From the NCBI RefSeq assembly GCF_001458355.1, contig NZ_CYSA01000023.1, positions 62,001 to 126,000 of the forward strand: a stretch of DNA of 64,000 nucleotides, given 5' to 3'. The translations under genes and the position numbers were made by a program. Positions 28,145 through 36,621 of this stretch are shown here, piece after piece. The stretch comes from Thalassovita gelatinovora (GTDB taxonomy: Bacteria; Pseudomonadota; Alphaproteobacteria; Rhodobacterales; Rhodobacteraceae). Each line of letters starts with the position of its first letter. The stretch's first letter is position 1. The notes below the pieces were generated by a model, which was not told the DNA's origin, ran no database searches, and worked only from the letters and a program-made list of their open reading frames with translations.

Positions 28145-28160
28145 TTGACCGAATGGTCAG
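28145..28160. promoter_or_regulatory. RutR-type operator 1 upstream of hyuC
   Basis: TTGACCGAATGGTCAG keeps TTGACC and TGGTCA of the RutR consensus. It lies in the divergent region between the second TetR gene and hyuC, 33 bases centre to centre from operator 2, i.e. about three helical turns. Confidence 0.65.
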
Positions 28161-28177
28161 GTTGTGGTGTCGTGATC

Positions 28178-28193
28178 TTGACCATACGGTCAG
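28178..28193. promoter_or_regulatory. RutR-type operator 2 upstream of hyuC
   Basis: TTGACCATACGGTCAG matches TTGACCA and GGTCA of the RutR consensus. It is 61 bases before the hyuC start. Together with operator 1 it could allow two dimers to bind on the same DNA face and control both divergent units. Confidence 0.65.
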
Positions 28194-28254
28194 GAACCGT
28201 GTGAAGCAAGTGTTCAAGGGCCCGGCAGAGGCCCGCACAGAAAGGGAATTTCCT

Positions 28255-29505
28255 ATGGCCAAGCTTGGCGACAATCTGAAAATTAACGGCGACCGTTTGT
28301 GGGACAGCCTAATGGATATGGCCAAGATCGGGCCGGGTATCGCGGGCGGCAACAACCGTCAAACGTTAACCGATGCGGATGCCGAAGGCCGTGCCGTGTT
28401 CCAGAAATGGTGCGAAGACGCGGGCTGCACCATGGGGGTCGACAAGATGGGGAACATGTTTGCCACGCGTCCCGGCACCGACCCGGAGGCCTTGCCGGTC
28501 TATATGGGGTCGCATCTGGATACCCAACCGACGGGCGGCAAATACGATGGCGTCCTTGGTGTTTTGGGTGGGCTGGAGGCGCTGCGCACCATGCAGGACC
28601 TAGGGGTGAAGACGAAACACCCGATCGTGCTGACCAACTGGACCAACGAAGAAGGCACCCGGTTCGCACCGGCGATGTTGGCTTCTGGGGTGTTTGCCGG
28701 CAAACACGAAATGGATTGGGCCTATGATCGGGTCGATGCCGAAGGCAAGACATTCGGTGACGAGCTGAAGCGGATCGGCTGGGTCGGTGATGAAGAAGTC
28801 GGCGCGCGCAAGATGCATGCGATGTTCGAGCTGCACATCGAACAGGGTCCGATTCTTGAGGCCGAAGGCAAGGATATTGGTGTTGTCACACACGGTCAGG
28901 GACTGCGCTGGATCGAATGCACCGTCACCGGCAAGGAAAGCCATACCGGATCGACCCCGATGCCGATGCGCAAGAACGCTGGTCGTGGATTGGCGCTGAT
29001 CACCGAGCTGGTACACGAGATCGCGATGAAGCATCAGCCCAACTCTGTGGGCGCAATCGGCCATATCGATGTCTATCCCAACAGTCGCAATATCATTCCG
29101 GGTCGGGTCGTGTTTACGGTCGATTTCCGGTCACATCTGCAAGACGTGATCGACGCGATGATGGCTGAATTCGAAGAGAAGGCACCGAAGCTGTGCGAAG
29201 AGATCGGGGTGTCGCTTGAGTGGAAAATCTCGGGTCAATTCGATCCGCCCGCCTTTGACGAAAACTGCGTTAACGCGGTGCGTGATGCGGCGGAACGGCT
29301 GGGGTATAGCCATATGGATATCGTGTCGGGCGCGGGGCATGATGCCTGCTGGATCAATGATGTCGCACCCACCGCGATGATCATGTGCCCCTGTGTTGAC
29401 GGGCTGAGCCATAACGAGGCGGAAGATATTTCCAAGGAATGGGCGGCGGCAGGGGCGGATGTTCTGTTGCATGCCGTGCTGGATACCGCTGAGGTTGTGG
29501 AATAG
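28255..29505 (+). CDS. hyuC: Zn-dependent N-carbamoyl-beta-alanine amidohydrolase (beta-ureidopropionase)
   Basis: This 416-residue M20-type metallohydrolase cleaves N-carbamoyl-beta-alanine to beta-alanine, CO2 and ammonia, the third step of reductive pyrimidine degradation. GSHLDTQPTGGKYDGVLGV carries two metal ligands, TNEEGTRF the catalytic Glu region, ELHIEQGP the next ligand, and SGAGHDA the C-terminal His. HTGSTPMPMR lies in the lid domain. Allantoate amidohydrolase and L-carbamoylase are close relatives, but the preTA-hydA context favours beta-ureidopropionase. The ATG at 28255 follows AAAGGGAA. RutR-type operators lie upstream. Confidence 0.88.
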   Translation: MAKLGDNLKINGDRLWDSLMDMAKIGPGIAGGNNRQTLTDADAEGRAVFQKWCEDAGCTMGVDKMGNMFATRPGTDPEALPVYMGSHLDTQPTGGKYDGVLGVLGGLEALRTMQDLGVKTKHPIVLTNWTNEEGTRFAPAMLASGVFAGKHEMDWAYDRVDAEGKTFGDELKRIGWVGDEEVGARKMHAMFELHIEQGPILEAEGKDIGVVTHGQGLRWIECTVTGKESHTGSTPMPMRKNAGRGLALITELVHEIAMKHQPNSVGAIGHIDVYPNSRNIIPGRVVFTVDFRSHLQDVIDAMMAEFEEKAPKLCEEIGVSLEWKISGQFDPPAFDENCVNAVRDAAERLGYSHMDIVSGAGHDACWINDVAPTAMIMCPCVDGLSHNEAEDISKEWAAAGADVLLHAVLDTAEVVE

Positions 29506-29559
29506 CGCGACGGTTACTGATCCGGTTGGATCGGGCCGGGGCGGCGTGGAGGTATGGTA

Positions 29560-29925
29560 ATGGTGATCGAAGATATCGAAACCGGTCCTGAGCTGATCAA
29601 AAGACTGATCGCGCAGGAGGTCCGGGAATATCACCGGATCCATACCCGGCCGTCTGAAACCCGGTCTTCGACCCATGCCGATCTGGTCGCGTTGCGCACG
29701 CTGGAAGACTTCAAGGCGGCGTTGATCGAGCCGGTTGAGACCGAAGCGTTGTTCAGCGGCGGGCAGGTGATGACCTGCTGGAGCGTGACGCGCAGCAACG
29801 GCGCTTACCGCGTCATCTATCTGCCGCAGGCGGCGCTGTTTTCGCTGGCGGTGGAATCAATGTTTGGTCCGGTGGATATCGGTGTGCATGGCCCGGCCAT
29901 CGCCGTATTTTCATCGGTTGGATAA
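29560..29925 (+). CDS. Conserved hypothetical protein between hyuC and hydA
   Basis: This 121-residue soluble protein has no family that I recognise. It contains IKRLIAQEVREYHRIHTRPSETRSSTHADLVALRTLEDFKAALIEP, then GGQVMTCWSVTRSNGAYRVIYLPQAALFSLAVESMFGPVDIGVHG. The Cys and the alternating hydrophobic C-terminal half suggest a small alpha/beta fold. The ATG at 29560 is 7 bases from GGAGG, while the ATG at 29554 is too close. Its position inside the pyrimidine operon suggests an accessory role in that pathway. Confidence 0.7.
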   Translation: MVIEDIETGPELIKRLIAQEVREYHRIHTRPSETRSSTHADLVALRTLEDFKAALIEPVETEALFSGGQVMTCWSVTRSNGAYRVIYLPQAALFSLAVESMFGPVDIGVHGPAIAVFSSVG

Positions 29926-29938
29926 TGGGGAGAAAAGT

Positions 29939-31402
29939 ATGACGACCAAAGTGATCAAGGGCGGCACCGTTTGCACCGCCGACCGGACCTGGAAGGCCGA
30001 TGTTCTGATCGAAGGCGAAGTGATCAAGCAGATCGGCGAAGATTTGAAGGGCGATGAATATATTGACGCCGAAGGGGCTTATGTGATCCCCGGCGGGATC
30101 GATCCGCATACCCATTTGGAAATGCCTTTCATGGGCACCACGGCTGCGGAAACCTTTGAATCCGGTACTTGGGCGGCTGCAGTGGGTGGCACCACCATGC
30201 TGGTTGATTTCTGCCTGCCGGGTGAAGACGGGTCGATCAAGAACGCGATCAATGAATGGCACCGCAAATCGGCCCCTCAGATCTGTTCGGATGTCGGCTA
30301 TCACATGGCGATTACAGGCTGGAACGAGAAAATCTTCGAGGAAATGAAGGATGCCGTCGATATGGGCGTCAATTCCTTCAAGCATTTCATGGCCTATAAG
30401 GGCGCCTTGATGATCGAAGATGACGAGATGTTCGCTTCGTTCAAACGGTGCCGAGAACTGGGCGCATTGCCGATGGTCCATGCCGAAAACGGCGACTTGG
30501 TGGCCGATATGCAGGCGGAAATGCTGGAAAAAGGCATCACCGGGCCGGAGGGTCATGCCTATTCGCGACCGCCCGAATTCGAAGGCGAAGCGGCGAACCG
30601 GGCGATCACCATCGCCGATGCGGCGGGGGTGCCTTTGTATATCGTGCATGTCAGCTGTGAACAGACGCACGAAGCGATCCGGCGCGCGCGGCAAAAGGGG
30701 ATGCGGGTTTATGGCGAACCGCTGATCCAGTTCCTGACGCTGGATGAAAGCGAATATTTCAACAAAGACTGGGATCACGCTGCCCGTCGGGTGATGTCGC
30801 CGCCGTTCCGGTCCAAGGATCATCAAGACAGCCTGTGGGCCGGTCTGCAATCTGGATCGTTGCAAGTGGTTGCCACCGACCACGCGGCGTTCAGCACCGA
30901 GCAGAAACGCATGGGCGTCGACAATTTCTGTCTGATCCCGAACGGGTCGAACGGGGTTGAAGAACGTCTGGCGGTGCTGTGGACCCAAGGGGTGGAAACC
31001 GGGCGGTTGACGCCGAACGAATTCGTTGCCGCGACGTCGACCAACGTGGCGAAGATCCTCAATATCTATCCCAAGAAGGGCGCAATTGTTGAGGGCGCAG
31101 ATGCCGATATCGTTGTCTGGGACCCGAAAATTTCCAAGACAATCAGCGCCTCGAACCACCATTCCGTGTTGGATTACAATGTGTTCGAAGGGTTCGACGT
31201 GAAGGCGCAGGCGCGTTATACCCTAAGCCGCGGCGAAGTGATCTGGGCCTGGGGCCAAAATAGCCAGCCGCAACCTGGCAGGGGCCGTTTCGTGCCGCGC
31301 CCGGCGTTCAATTCGGCCTCTGTCGCGTTGTCGAAATGGAAAGAACTGTCCAGCCCGAAAATGGTGCAGCGTGATCCGATGAATATCCCCGCAGGGATCT
31401 GA
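29939..31402 (+). CDS. hydA: Dihydropyrimidinase
   Basis: This 487-residue metal-dependent amidohydrolase opens the ring of dihydrouracil or dihydrothymine, the second step after PreTA. GGIDPHTHLEMPF provides the first two metal histidines (H57, H59), SFKHFMAYKG the carboxylated lysine region, LPMVHAENGD and YIVHVSC further ligands, and VATDHAAFSTEQK the catalytic Asp. NGSNGVEERLAVLW and SNHHSVLDYNVFEGFDVKA are typical of dihydropyrimidinases. The ATG follows GGGGAGAAAAG. It lies 13 bases after the small hypothetical gene. Confidence 0.94.
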   Translation: MTTKVIKGGTVCTADRTWKADVLIEGEVIKQIGEDLKGDEYIDAEGAYVIPGGIDPHTHLEMPFMGTTAAETFESGTWAAAVGGTTMLVDFCLPGEDGSIKNAINEWHRKSAPQICSDVGYHMAITGWNEKIFEEMKDAVDMGVNSFKHFMAYKGALMIEDDEMFASFKRCRELGALPMVHAENGDLVADMQAEMLEKGITGPEGHAYSRPPEFEGEAANRAITIADAAGVPLYIVHVSCEQTHEAIRRARQKGMRVYGEPLIQFLTLDESEYFNKDWDHAARRVMSPPFRSKDHQDSLWAGLQSGSLQVVATDHAAFSTEQKRMGVDNFCLIPNGSNGVEERLAVLWTQGVETGRLTPNEFVAATSTNVAKILNIYPKKGAIVEGADADIVVWDPKISKTISASNHHSVLDYNVFEGFDVKAQARYTLSRGEVIWAWGQNSQPQPGRGRFVPRPAFNSASVALSKWKELSSPKMVQRDPMNIPAGI

Positions 31403-31411
31403 CAACAGGAA

Positions 31412-31434
31412 CACCCCGGACCAGATCCGGGGTG
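31412..31434 (+). terminator. Intercistronic hairpin between hydA and the ABC importer
   Basis: CACCCCGGA (31412-31420) and TCCGGGGTG (31426-31434) form a nine-base perfect stem with a five-base loop. Only ATTTCCC follows, so it may be a partial terminator or mRNA stabiliser rather than a full stop. Confidence 0.5.
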
Positions 31435-31490
31435 ATTTCCCAATAATACCCGGCAGTAAAACTGCTGCCTATACGGAGACACAGGGACAT

Positions 31491-32273
31491 ATGAACGATA
31501 CCGTGATCAGCGCGAAAAATCTGTCGCTGACCTTTCAGACCAATGACGGCCCGGTGCATGCGCTCAAGGATGTCGATCTGGACATCAAAAAGGGAGAATT
31601 CGTCAGCTTCATCGGCCCATCGGGCTGTGGCAAGACGACGTTCCTGCGCTGCATGGCCGATTTGGAACATCCCACCGGCGGTAGCATTACCGTGAATGGG
31701 GTAAGTGCAAAAGACGCACGTAAATCAAGAGCTTATGGGTATGTTTTTCAACATGCCGGGCTTTATCCATGGCGCACGATCGGCGGCAATATCCGGTTGC
31801 CGCTGGAAATCATGGGCTATTCCAAGGCCGATATGGATCAACGGGTGCAGCGGGTGCTGGACCTGGTCGAACTGGACGGGTTCGAAAAGAAATTCCCCTG
31901 GCAATTGTCGGGCGGGATGCAGCAACGCGCCTCGATCGCGCGGGCCTTGGCGTTTGATGCCGATATCCTGTTGATGGACGAACCCTTTGGCGCGCTTGAC
32001 GAAATCGTCCGTGACCACCTGAATGAGCAATTGCTGAAACTGTGGGCGCGGACCAACAAAACCATCGGTTTCGTGACCCATTCGATCCCCGAAGCGGTCT
32101 ATCTTTCGACCAAGATCGTGGTGATGAGCCCGCGTCCGGGTCGGATCAGCGATGTGATCGAAAGCCCGCTGCCGACGGAACGACCGCTGGATATTCGCGA
32201 CACGCCGGAATTTCTCGAGGTCGCCCATCGGGTGCGCGAAGGGCTGCGGGCGGGACATGCGTATGATGATTAA
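31491..32273 (+). CDS. ABC transporter ATP-binding protein (nitrate/sulfonate/pyrimidine type)
   Basis: This 260-residue ATPase powers the importer encoded by the next genes. Walker A is GPSGCGKTT, the signature is LSGGMQQRASIARALAFD, Walker B is ILLMDEPFGALD and the H-loop is VTHSIPEA. The sequence belongs to the SsuB/TauB/ThiZ-like group that works with NMT1/THI5-type binding proteins. Its place directly after hydA suggests uptake of a pyrimidine or a degradation intermediate, though the substrate is inferred from context only. Confidence 0.92.
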   Translation: MNDTVISAKNLSLTFQTNDGPVHALKDVDLDIKKGEFVSFIGPSGCGKTTFLRCMADLEHPTGGSITVNGVSAKDARKSRAYGYVFQHAGLYPWRTIGGNIRLPLEIMGYSKADMDQRVQRVLDLVELDGFEKKFPWQLSGGMQQRASIARALAFDADILLMDEPFGALDEIVRDHLNEQLLKLWARTNKTIGFVTHSIPEAVYLSTKIVVMSPRPGRISDVIESPLPTERPLDIRDTPEFLEVAHRVREGLRAGHAYDD

Positions 32274-32384
32274 GTTTATAGGCATTTGCGCAATTTGTGC
32301 CCCGAAATGGTACAGATCGCTAAGTGGGTGGAAAGACCGCGCCGGTTTGGTTGTTTCGGACAAGATGACGGCGGGGATCGGCGC

Positions 32385-33260
32385 ATGAAGAAGTCGTTGA
32401 TTCCCATTCTGACCGTCGTCGCCGCTTTGGTCGTGATCTGGTACGGGGCTGCCGTGGCGTTGAACATGCCCTGGGCCAAGGATCAGGCCAAGCGGGCGGG
32501 GACCGAGCCGGGGTTTTCCGAACTGGTCGCCGATACTTGGTCACAGGACAAACCGAAACTGCCGGCGCCGCATCAGGTGGTGGTGGAAATCTGGAACACT
32601 ACCGTGGTCATGGTGGCCAAGGGGCGGGGGTTATCCAAGCGGTCGCTGATCTATCACAGCTGGGTCACGCTGAGCGCGACCGGGTTGGGGTTCCTGATGG
32701 GCACCGTGTTGGGCATTCTGCTGGCGGTTGGGATCGTTTATAACCGGGTGATGGACATGAGCGTGATGCCTTGGGTGATCGCCAGTCAGACCATCCCGAT
32801 CTTGGCGATTGCGCCGATGATCATCGTGGTGCTGAACGCGGTCGGGATATCCGGGTTGCTGCCCAAGGCGATGATTTCGATGTATCTGAGTTTCTTCCCG
32901 GTCGTGGTCGGCATGGTCAAGGGGCTACGCAGTCCCGGGGTGATGCAATTGGACCAGATGAAGACCTGGAGCGCGACGCGCGGGCAGCAATTCTGGCGGC
33001 TGCGGTTGCCGTCGTCGATGCCGTATCTGTTCGCGTCGCTGAAAGTGGCGATGGCGGCGTCCTTGGTCGGGGCCATCGTCGGCGAATTGCCGACCGGAGC
33101 GATTGCCGGATTGGGCGCGCGTCTGTTGGCGGGTAGCTATTACGGCCAGACCATCCAGATCTGGAGCGCCTTGATCATGGCGGCGGCTTTGGCCGCGGTG
33201 CTGGTGGCGCTGATCGGGGTGATCCAACGGGTGGTTCTGAAACGGATGGGGATGGCGTGA
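32385..33260 (+). CDS. ABC transporter permease 1
   Basis: This 291-residue membrane protein has an N-terminal helix (SLIPILTVVAALVVIWYGAAVAL), a periplasmic stretch, then five or so helices with the BPD permease EAA-like loop (VKGLRSPGVMQLDQMKTWSATRGQQFWRLRLPSSMPYLFASLKVAMAASL). The start is placed at the ATG before MKKSLIP, giving a normal N-in topology; its ribosome site is weak. The 111 bases after the ATPase gene are otherwise empty. It overlaps the next permease gene in TGATG. Confidence 0.88.
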   Translation: MKKSLIPILTVVAALVVIWYGAAVALNMPWAKDQAKRAGTEPGFSELVADTWSQDKPKLPAPHQVVVEIWNTTVVMVAKGRGLSKRSLIYHSWVTLSATGLGFLMGTVLGILLAVGIVYNRVMDMSVMPWVIASQTIPILAIAPMIIVVLNAVGISGLLPKAMISMYLSFFPVVVGMVKGLRSPGVMQLDQMKTWSATRGQQFWRLRLPSSMPYLFASLKVAMAASLVGAIVGELPTGAIAGLGARLLAGSYYGQTIQIWSALIMAAALAAVLVALIGVIQRVVLKRMGMA

Positions 33261-34099
33261 TGGGCTGGATTGTGTTCGGGTTTGCCGCTTGGCTGCTGGG
33301 TTGGCGCGCCAATGTCTGGCTGGCGCGATTGCCGAAATCGCGTGCCACGTCGCTGGCGGTGCCGGTAATATTCGGCGTCACTTTGGTGATCATCTGGGAA
33401 TGCCTGGTGCGCGGGTTCGATATTTCCCCGGTGTTGTTGCCACCGCCGTCAGTGATTGCGCTGCGCTTTGCTGCTTCGACCAGCATCCTGTGGCAGGATT
33501 TCGTGCAAACGGTTCTGAAAGGGGCGCTGTCAGGCTATATTCTGGGCTGTGGCGGGGCGTTTTTGACTGCGGTGGTGATTGACCGCTTTCCATTCTTGCA
33601 ACGCGGGTTGTTGCCGGTGGGCAATTTCGTCGCTGCTTTGCCGATTGTCGGCATGGCACCAATCCTTGTCATGTGGTTCGGATTCGACTGGCAGTCGAAG
33701 GCGGCGGTGGTCGTGGTGATGGTGTTTTTCCCGATGCTGGTGAACACGGTCGAGGGATTGCAGGCCACCGACAAGATGCAGCGTGACCTGATGCGCACCT
33801 ATGCCGCCGGATATGGTAAAACGCTGCTTAAGCTGCGGTTGCCGGCAGCGATGCCGTTCATTTTTAACGGTTTGAAAATCTCTACGACTCTGGCGTTAAT
33901 CGGTGCCATCGTGGCAGAGTTTTTCGGAAGTCCGATCAAGGGAATGGGGTTTCGGATTTCCACCAGCGTTGGGCAACTGGCGCTGGATCTGGTCTGGGCC
34001 GAAATCGTGGTTGCCGCGGTCGTCGGGTCAGCGTTTTATGGCGGGGTCTCGTTACTGGAAAAAGCAGTGACATTTTGGCACCCGTCGCAACGGGGCTGA
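33260..34099 (+). CDS. ABC transporter permease 2
   Basis: This 279-residue permease of the same BPD family starts in a TGATG overlap with permease 1. Six membrane helices are predicted; the cytoplasmic coupling loop is VEGLQATDKMQRDLMRTYAAGYGKTLLKLRLPAAMPFIFNGLKIS. The transporter thus uses two different permeases. Helices near residues 36-52 and 90-112 are clear. Substrate unknown. Confidence 0.9.
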   Translation: MGWIVFGFAAWLLGWRANVWLARLPKSRATSLAVPVIFGVTLVIIWECLVRGFDISPVLLPPPSVIALRFAASTSILWQDFVQTVLKGALSGYILGCGGAFLTAVVIDRFPFLQRGLLPVGNFVAALPIVGMAPILVMWFGFDWQSKAAVVVVMVFFPMLVNTVEGLQATDKMQRDLMRTYAAGYGKTLLKLRLPAAMPFIFNGLKISTTLALIGAIVAEFFGSPIKGMGFRISTSVGQLALDLVWAEIVVAAVVGSAFYGGVSLLEKAVTFWHPSQRG

Positions 34100-34137
34100 G
34101 CAAGAAAAAAATAAAGTTCAACAAGGAGAGTATGACA

Positions 34138-35118
34138 ATGAAAACAATCATGAAAACGCTGGGTGTTGCATCGCTGGGGCTATGGGCAGGAATGGCCCAA
34201 GCCGCAGACGATATGACCTTGCAGCTGAAATGGGTCACGCAGGCGCAATTCGCGGGCTATTACGTGGCGCTGGATAAAGGGTTTTACGAAGAAGAAGGAT
34301 TGAACGTCACGATCAAGCCGGGCGGCCCGGATATCGCACCGGTTCAGGTTCTTCTGGGCGGCGGCGCGGATGTCATGGTCGATTGGGCGCCTTCGGCTCT
34401 TGCTGCGCGTGAAAAGGGTGCGCCGATCGTGAACATTGCACAGCCTTTCGCAACTTCTGGCCTGATGCTGACCTGCTTGAAAGAGCATAACATCAACAGC
34501 CCGGCCGATTTTCCGGGCCACACATTGGGCACTTGGTTCTATGGCAATGAGATCCCGTTGTATTCGTGGATGGGCAAGCTTGGGTATGCAACCGATGGGT
34601 CCGACGGCGGTGTGACGATCCAGAAGATCAATTTCAACGTTGATCCGTTGCTGCAAAAGCAGGTCGAATGCGCCACGACCATGACCTATAATGAATACTG
34701 GCAGGTGATCGACGCAGGCCTGACGCCGGATGATCTGGTGGTGTTCAAATACGAAGACGAAGGCATTTCGACCCTCGAGGATGGGCTTTATACCACCGAA
34801 GAGAAGCTTGCCGATCCGGTCGAAGTGGAAAAGATGGTCCGCTTTGTGCGCGCGTCGATGAAGGGTTGGAAATACGCCGAGGTGAACCCGGACGAGGCTG
34901 CGGAGATCGTTTTGGACAACGACCAGTCTGGTGCGCAGACCGAAAAGCACCAGAAACGGATGATGGGCGAAATTGCCAAGCTGACCGCAGGGTCGAATGG
35001 GGCGCTGAATGTAGCTGATTTTGAGCGGTCGGCCGCGATCACCATGGAAGGCGGCATGATCACCAAGGCCCCGGAAGGCGCATGGACCCATGCGATCACC
35101 GACGAGGCGCTGAACTGA
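34138..35118 (+). CDS. ABC transporter substrate-binding protein (NMT1/THI5-like)
   Basis: This 326-residue protein has a Sec signal peptide (MKTIMKTLGVASLGLWAGMAQA, cut after AQA) and the NMT1/THI5 pattern: LQLKWVTQAQFAGYYVALDKGFYEEEGLNVTIKPGGPD, GGGADVMVDWAPSALAAREKGAP. Proteins of this group bind pyrimidine-related compounds such as HMP precursors, riboflavin or nucleobases, which fits the pyrimidine operon. ATG at 34138 has the better spacing from AAGGAG; ATG at 34132 is the alternative. A strong terminator follows. Confidence 0.9.
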   Translation: MKTIMKTLGVASLGLWAGMAQAADDMTLQLKWVTQAQFAGYYVALDKGFYEEEGLNVTIKPGGPDIAPVQVLLGGGADVMVDWAPSALAAREKGAPIVNIAQPFATSGLMLTCLKEHNINSPADFPGHTLGTWFYGNEIPLYSWMGKLGYATDGSDGGVTIQKINFNVDPLLQKQVECATTMTYNEYWQVIDAGLTPDDLVVFKYEDEGISTLEDGLYTTEEKLADPVEVEKMVRFVRASMKGWKYAEVNPDEAAEIVLDNDQSGAQTEKHQKRMMGEIAKLTAGSNGALNVADFERSAAITMEGGMITKAPEGAWTHAITDEALN

Positions 35119-35146
35119 TCCATCGCGTATAGCGTGACATTGGCGG

Positions 35147-35173
35147 GGGCCGGTCCAGGGGACCGGCCCTTTT
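35147..35173 (+). terminator. Rho-independent terminator of the pyrimidine/ABC operon
   Basis: GGGCCGGTCC (35147-35156) and GGACCGGCCC (35160-35169) form a perfect ten-base stem with a three-base loop, followed by TTTT. It lies 28 bases after the binding protein gene. Confidence 0.85.
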
Positions 35174-35201
35174 GCTGTGCATCCCCTTGGTGCGGACAGG
35201 G

Positions 35202-35630
35202 TTAGCGCGGTTGGACTTCGAGCACTTTTTGCAACAGCGTGGTCAGCGTTTTGGTTTCGTCCGGGGTCAAGGTGCTGGTGAGCGTGGTCTGGATCCGTTC
35301 GACGGTGATCTGGGCTTCTTTCAAGACCGCGCTGCCTGATTCGGTCAGGTGCAAAGCCCGGGAGCGGCGGTCTTTCTCGGATACCGTGCGCGTGATATAG
35401 CCTTTTTCAACCAGTCTATCGACCACCCCGCCCAGGGTGGCGCGGTCGCAGCCGGTCCAGGCCGCGACCGAGGCCTGATCGGCCCCCGGATTGAGTTGGA
35501 TCGCCGACAGGGCGGCGAATTGAAATGGCGTTATATCAAGGCCTTGTTTGTTCATTTCTTCGAAAAACACGGCCGAGGCAATTTGATGAGTGCGCCGGAA
35601 CAGATGCCCGACCATCACGTGAAATTTCAT
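35202..35630 (-). CDS. MarR family regulator
   Basis: This 142-residue regulator has the winged helix-turn-helix pattern: ITPFQFAALSAIQLNPGADQASVAAWTGCDRATLGGVVDRLVEKGYITRTVSEKDRRSRALHLTESG, with the DRR wing. It is divergent from the maleylacetoacetate isomerase gene across 232 AT-rich bases that contain an inverted repeat. It probably regulates that gene and perhaps the TRAP operon, with an aromatic compound as effector, but the ligand is unknown. Confidence 0.9.
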   Translation of the reverse strand: MKFHVMVGHLFRRTHQIASAVFFEEMNKQGLDITPFQFAALSAIQLNPGADQASVAAWTGCDRATLGGVVDRLVEKGYITRTVSEKDRRSRALHLTESGSAVLKEAQITVERIQTTLTSTLTPDETKTLTTLLQKVLEVQPR

Positions 35631-35736
35631 TCCTTCCCCCCCTTTCGCGGTCCAAGCTGACCAAGCCCTTAGTGAGTCTGCGCCACGGCTTATAGCTAAA
35701 ACTAATCGAAGGTCTCAATAAATCAAATTGACATAT

Positions 35737-35752
35737 TTCATAATGATATGAA
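35737..35752. promoter_or_regulatory. Inverted repeat, candidate MarR operator
   Basis: TTCATA and TATGAA are perfect six-base arms around ATGA, in the gap between the divergent MarR and isomerase genes. A TTGACA hexamer (35728-35733) lies just before it and could be a -35 element toward the isomerase gene. Confidence 0.45.
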
Positions 35753-35862
35753 TACATATCGACGACTTTGAAGTCAGCCAGTCTTTTGGGAGGAGACGAA
35801 GGGATGCAGAAATTTGGAGCCCTATCGCATTGGGTCGCACGCAATGAGCGTTGTGGTTGACG

Positions 35863-36507
35863 ATGCGGTTTTTGGGGTATTTTCGATCCTCTTCGGCTTA
35901 TCGCTGCCGTATCGCCTTCAACCTGAAAGGGCTGGAGTATGATTTCGAAAGCGTTCATCTGAAGTCAGGACAACAGAAGGCACCGGCCTATGCGGCGGTC
36001 AATCCGCAAATGTTGGTGCCGACATTGATCGCGGATGATGGTCAGGAACTGACCCAGTCGCTGGCGATCATCGAATGGCTGGACGAAACCTATGCCGATC
36101 CGCCGCTGTTGCCTGCGGACAAGGATTTGCGGGCACAGGTGCGGGCGTTTTCACAGGTGATCGCCTGTGAAATCCATCCGTTGCAGAATTTGCGGGTGCT
36201 GCAATACCTGCGCGGCGAGCTGCGCTTGGACGAAGACGCCGTCAGCAAGTGGTTGGCGCGCTGGTTGGGCGAAGGGCTGACGGCCTGCGAGGATATCTTG
36301 AATAAGCGCGGCGAAGACAGCCGGTTCTGTTTCGGCGATGTGCCGGGATTGGCCGATATTTGCCTGGTGCCACAGGTCTTTTCGGCGCAGCGGTTCGGCG
36401 TGGATATCAGCGGGCTGAAGCGGATCAACGAAATCAATGCGAATTGTGCGGCGCTGCCGGCATTTTCGCAGGCGGAACCGGCGAAACAGCCGGATTTTGA
36501 AGCCTGA
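35863..36507 (+). CDS. maiA: Maleylacetoacetate isomerase (zeta-class GST)
   Basis: This 214-residue protein has the zeta GST signature SSSAYRCRIAFNLKGLEYDF with the catalytic Ser pair and Cys, then NPQMLVPTLIADDGQELTQSLAIIEWLDE. The C-terminal helical domain includes CFGDVPGLADICLVPQVFSAQRFGVD. The family isomerises maleylacetoacetate or maleylpyruvate with glutathione in tyrosine or gentisate breakdown. The ATG at 35863 begins the conserved strand MRFLGYFRSS; no strong ribosome site is visible and TTG codons upstream are alternatives. Confidence 0.87.
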   Translation: MRFLGYFRSSSAYRCRIAFNLKGLEYDFESVHLKSGQQKAPAYAAVNPQMLVPTLIADDGQELTQSLAIIEWLDETYADPPLLPADKDLRAQVRAFSQVIACEIHPLQNLRVLQYLRGELRLDEDAVSKWLARWLGEGLTACEDILNKRGEDSRFCFGDVPGLADICLVPQVFSAQRFGVDISGLKRINEINANCAALPAFSQAEPAKQPDFEA

Positions 36508-36621
36508 TCCAAGGCACATGAAGCGCGGTCGGCAAAGGGGAATGCCCCGGATCGCGTTCGGCACAGTTTATTGCTTCCCGCCGCACTTGATTGGCGGGGA
36601 CGTCACTACGGAGAGACAACT

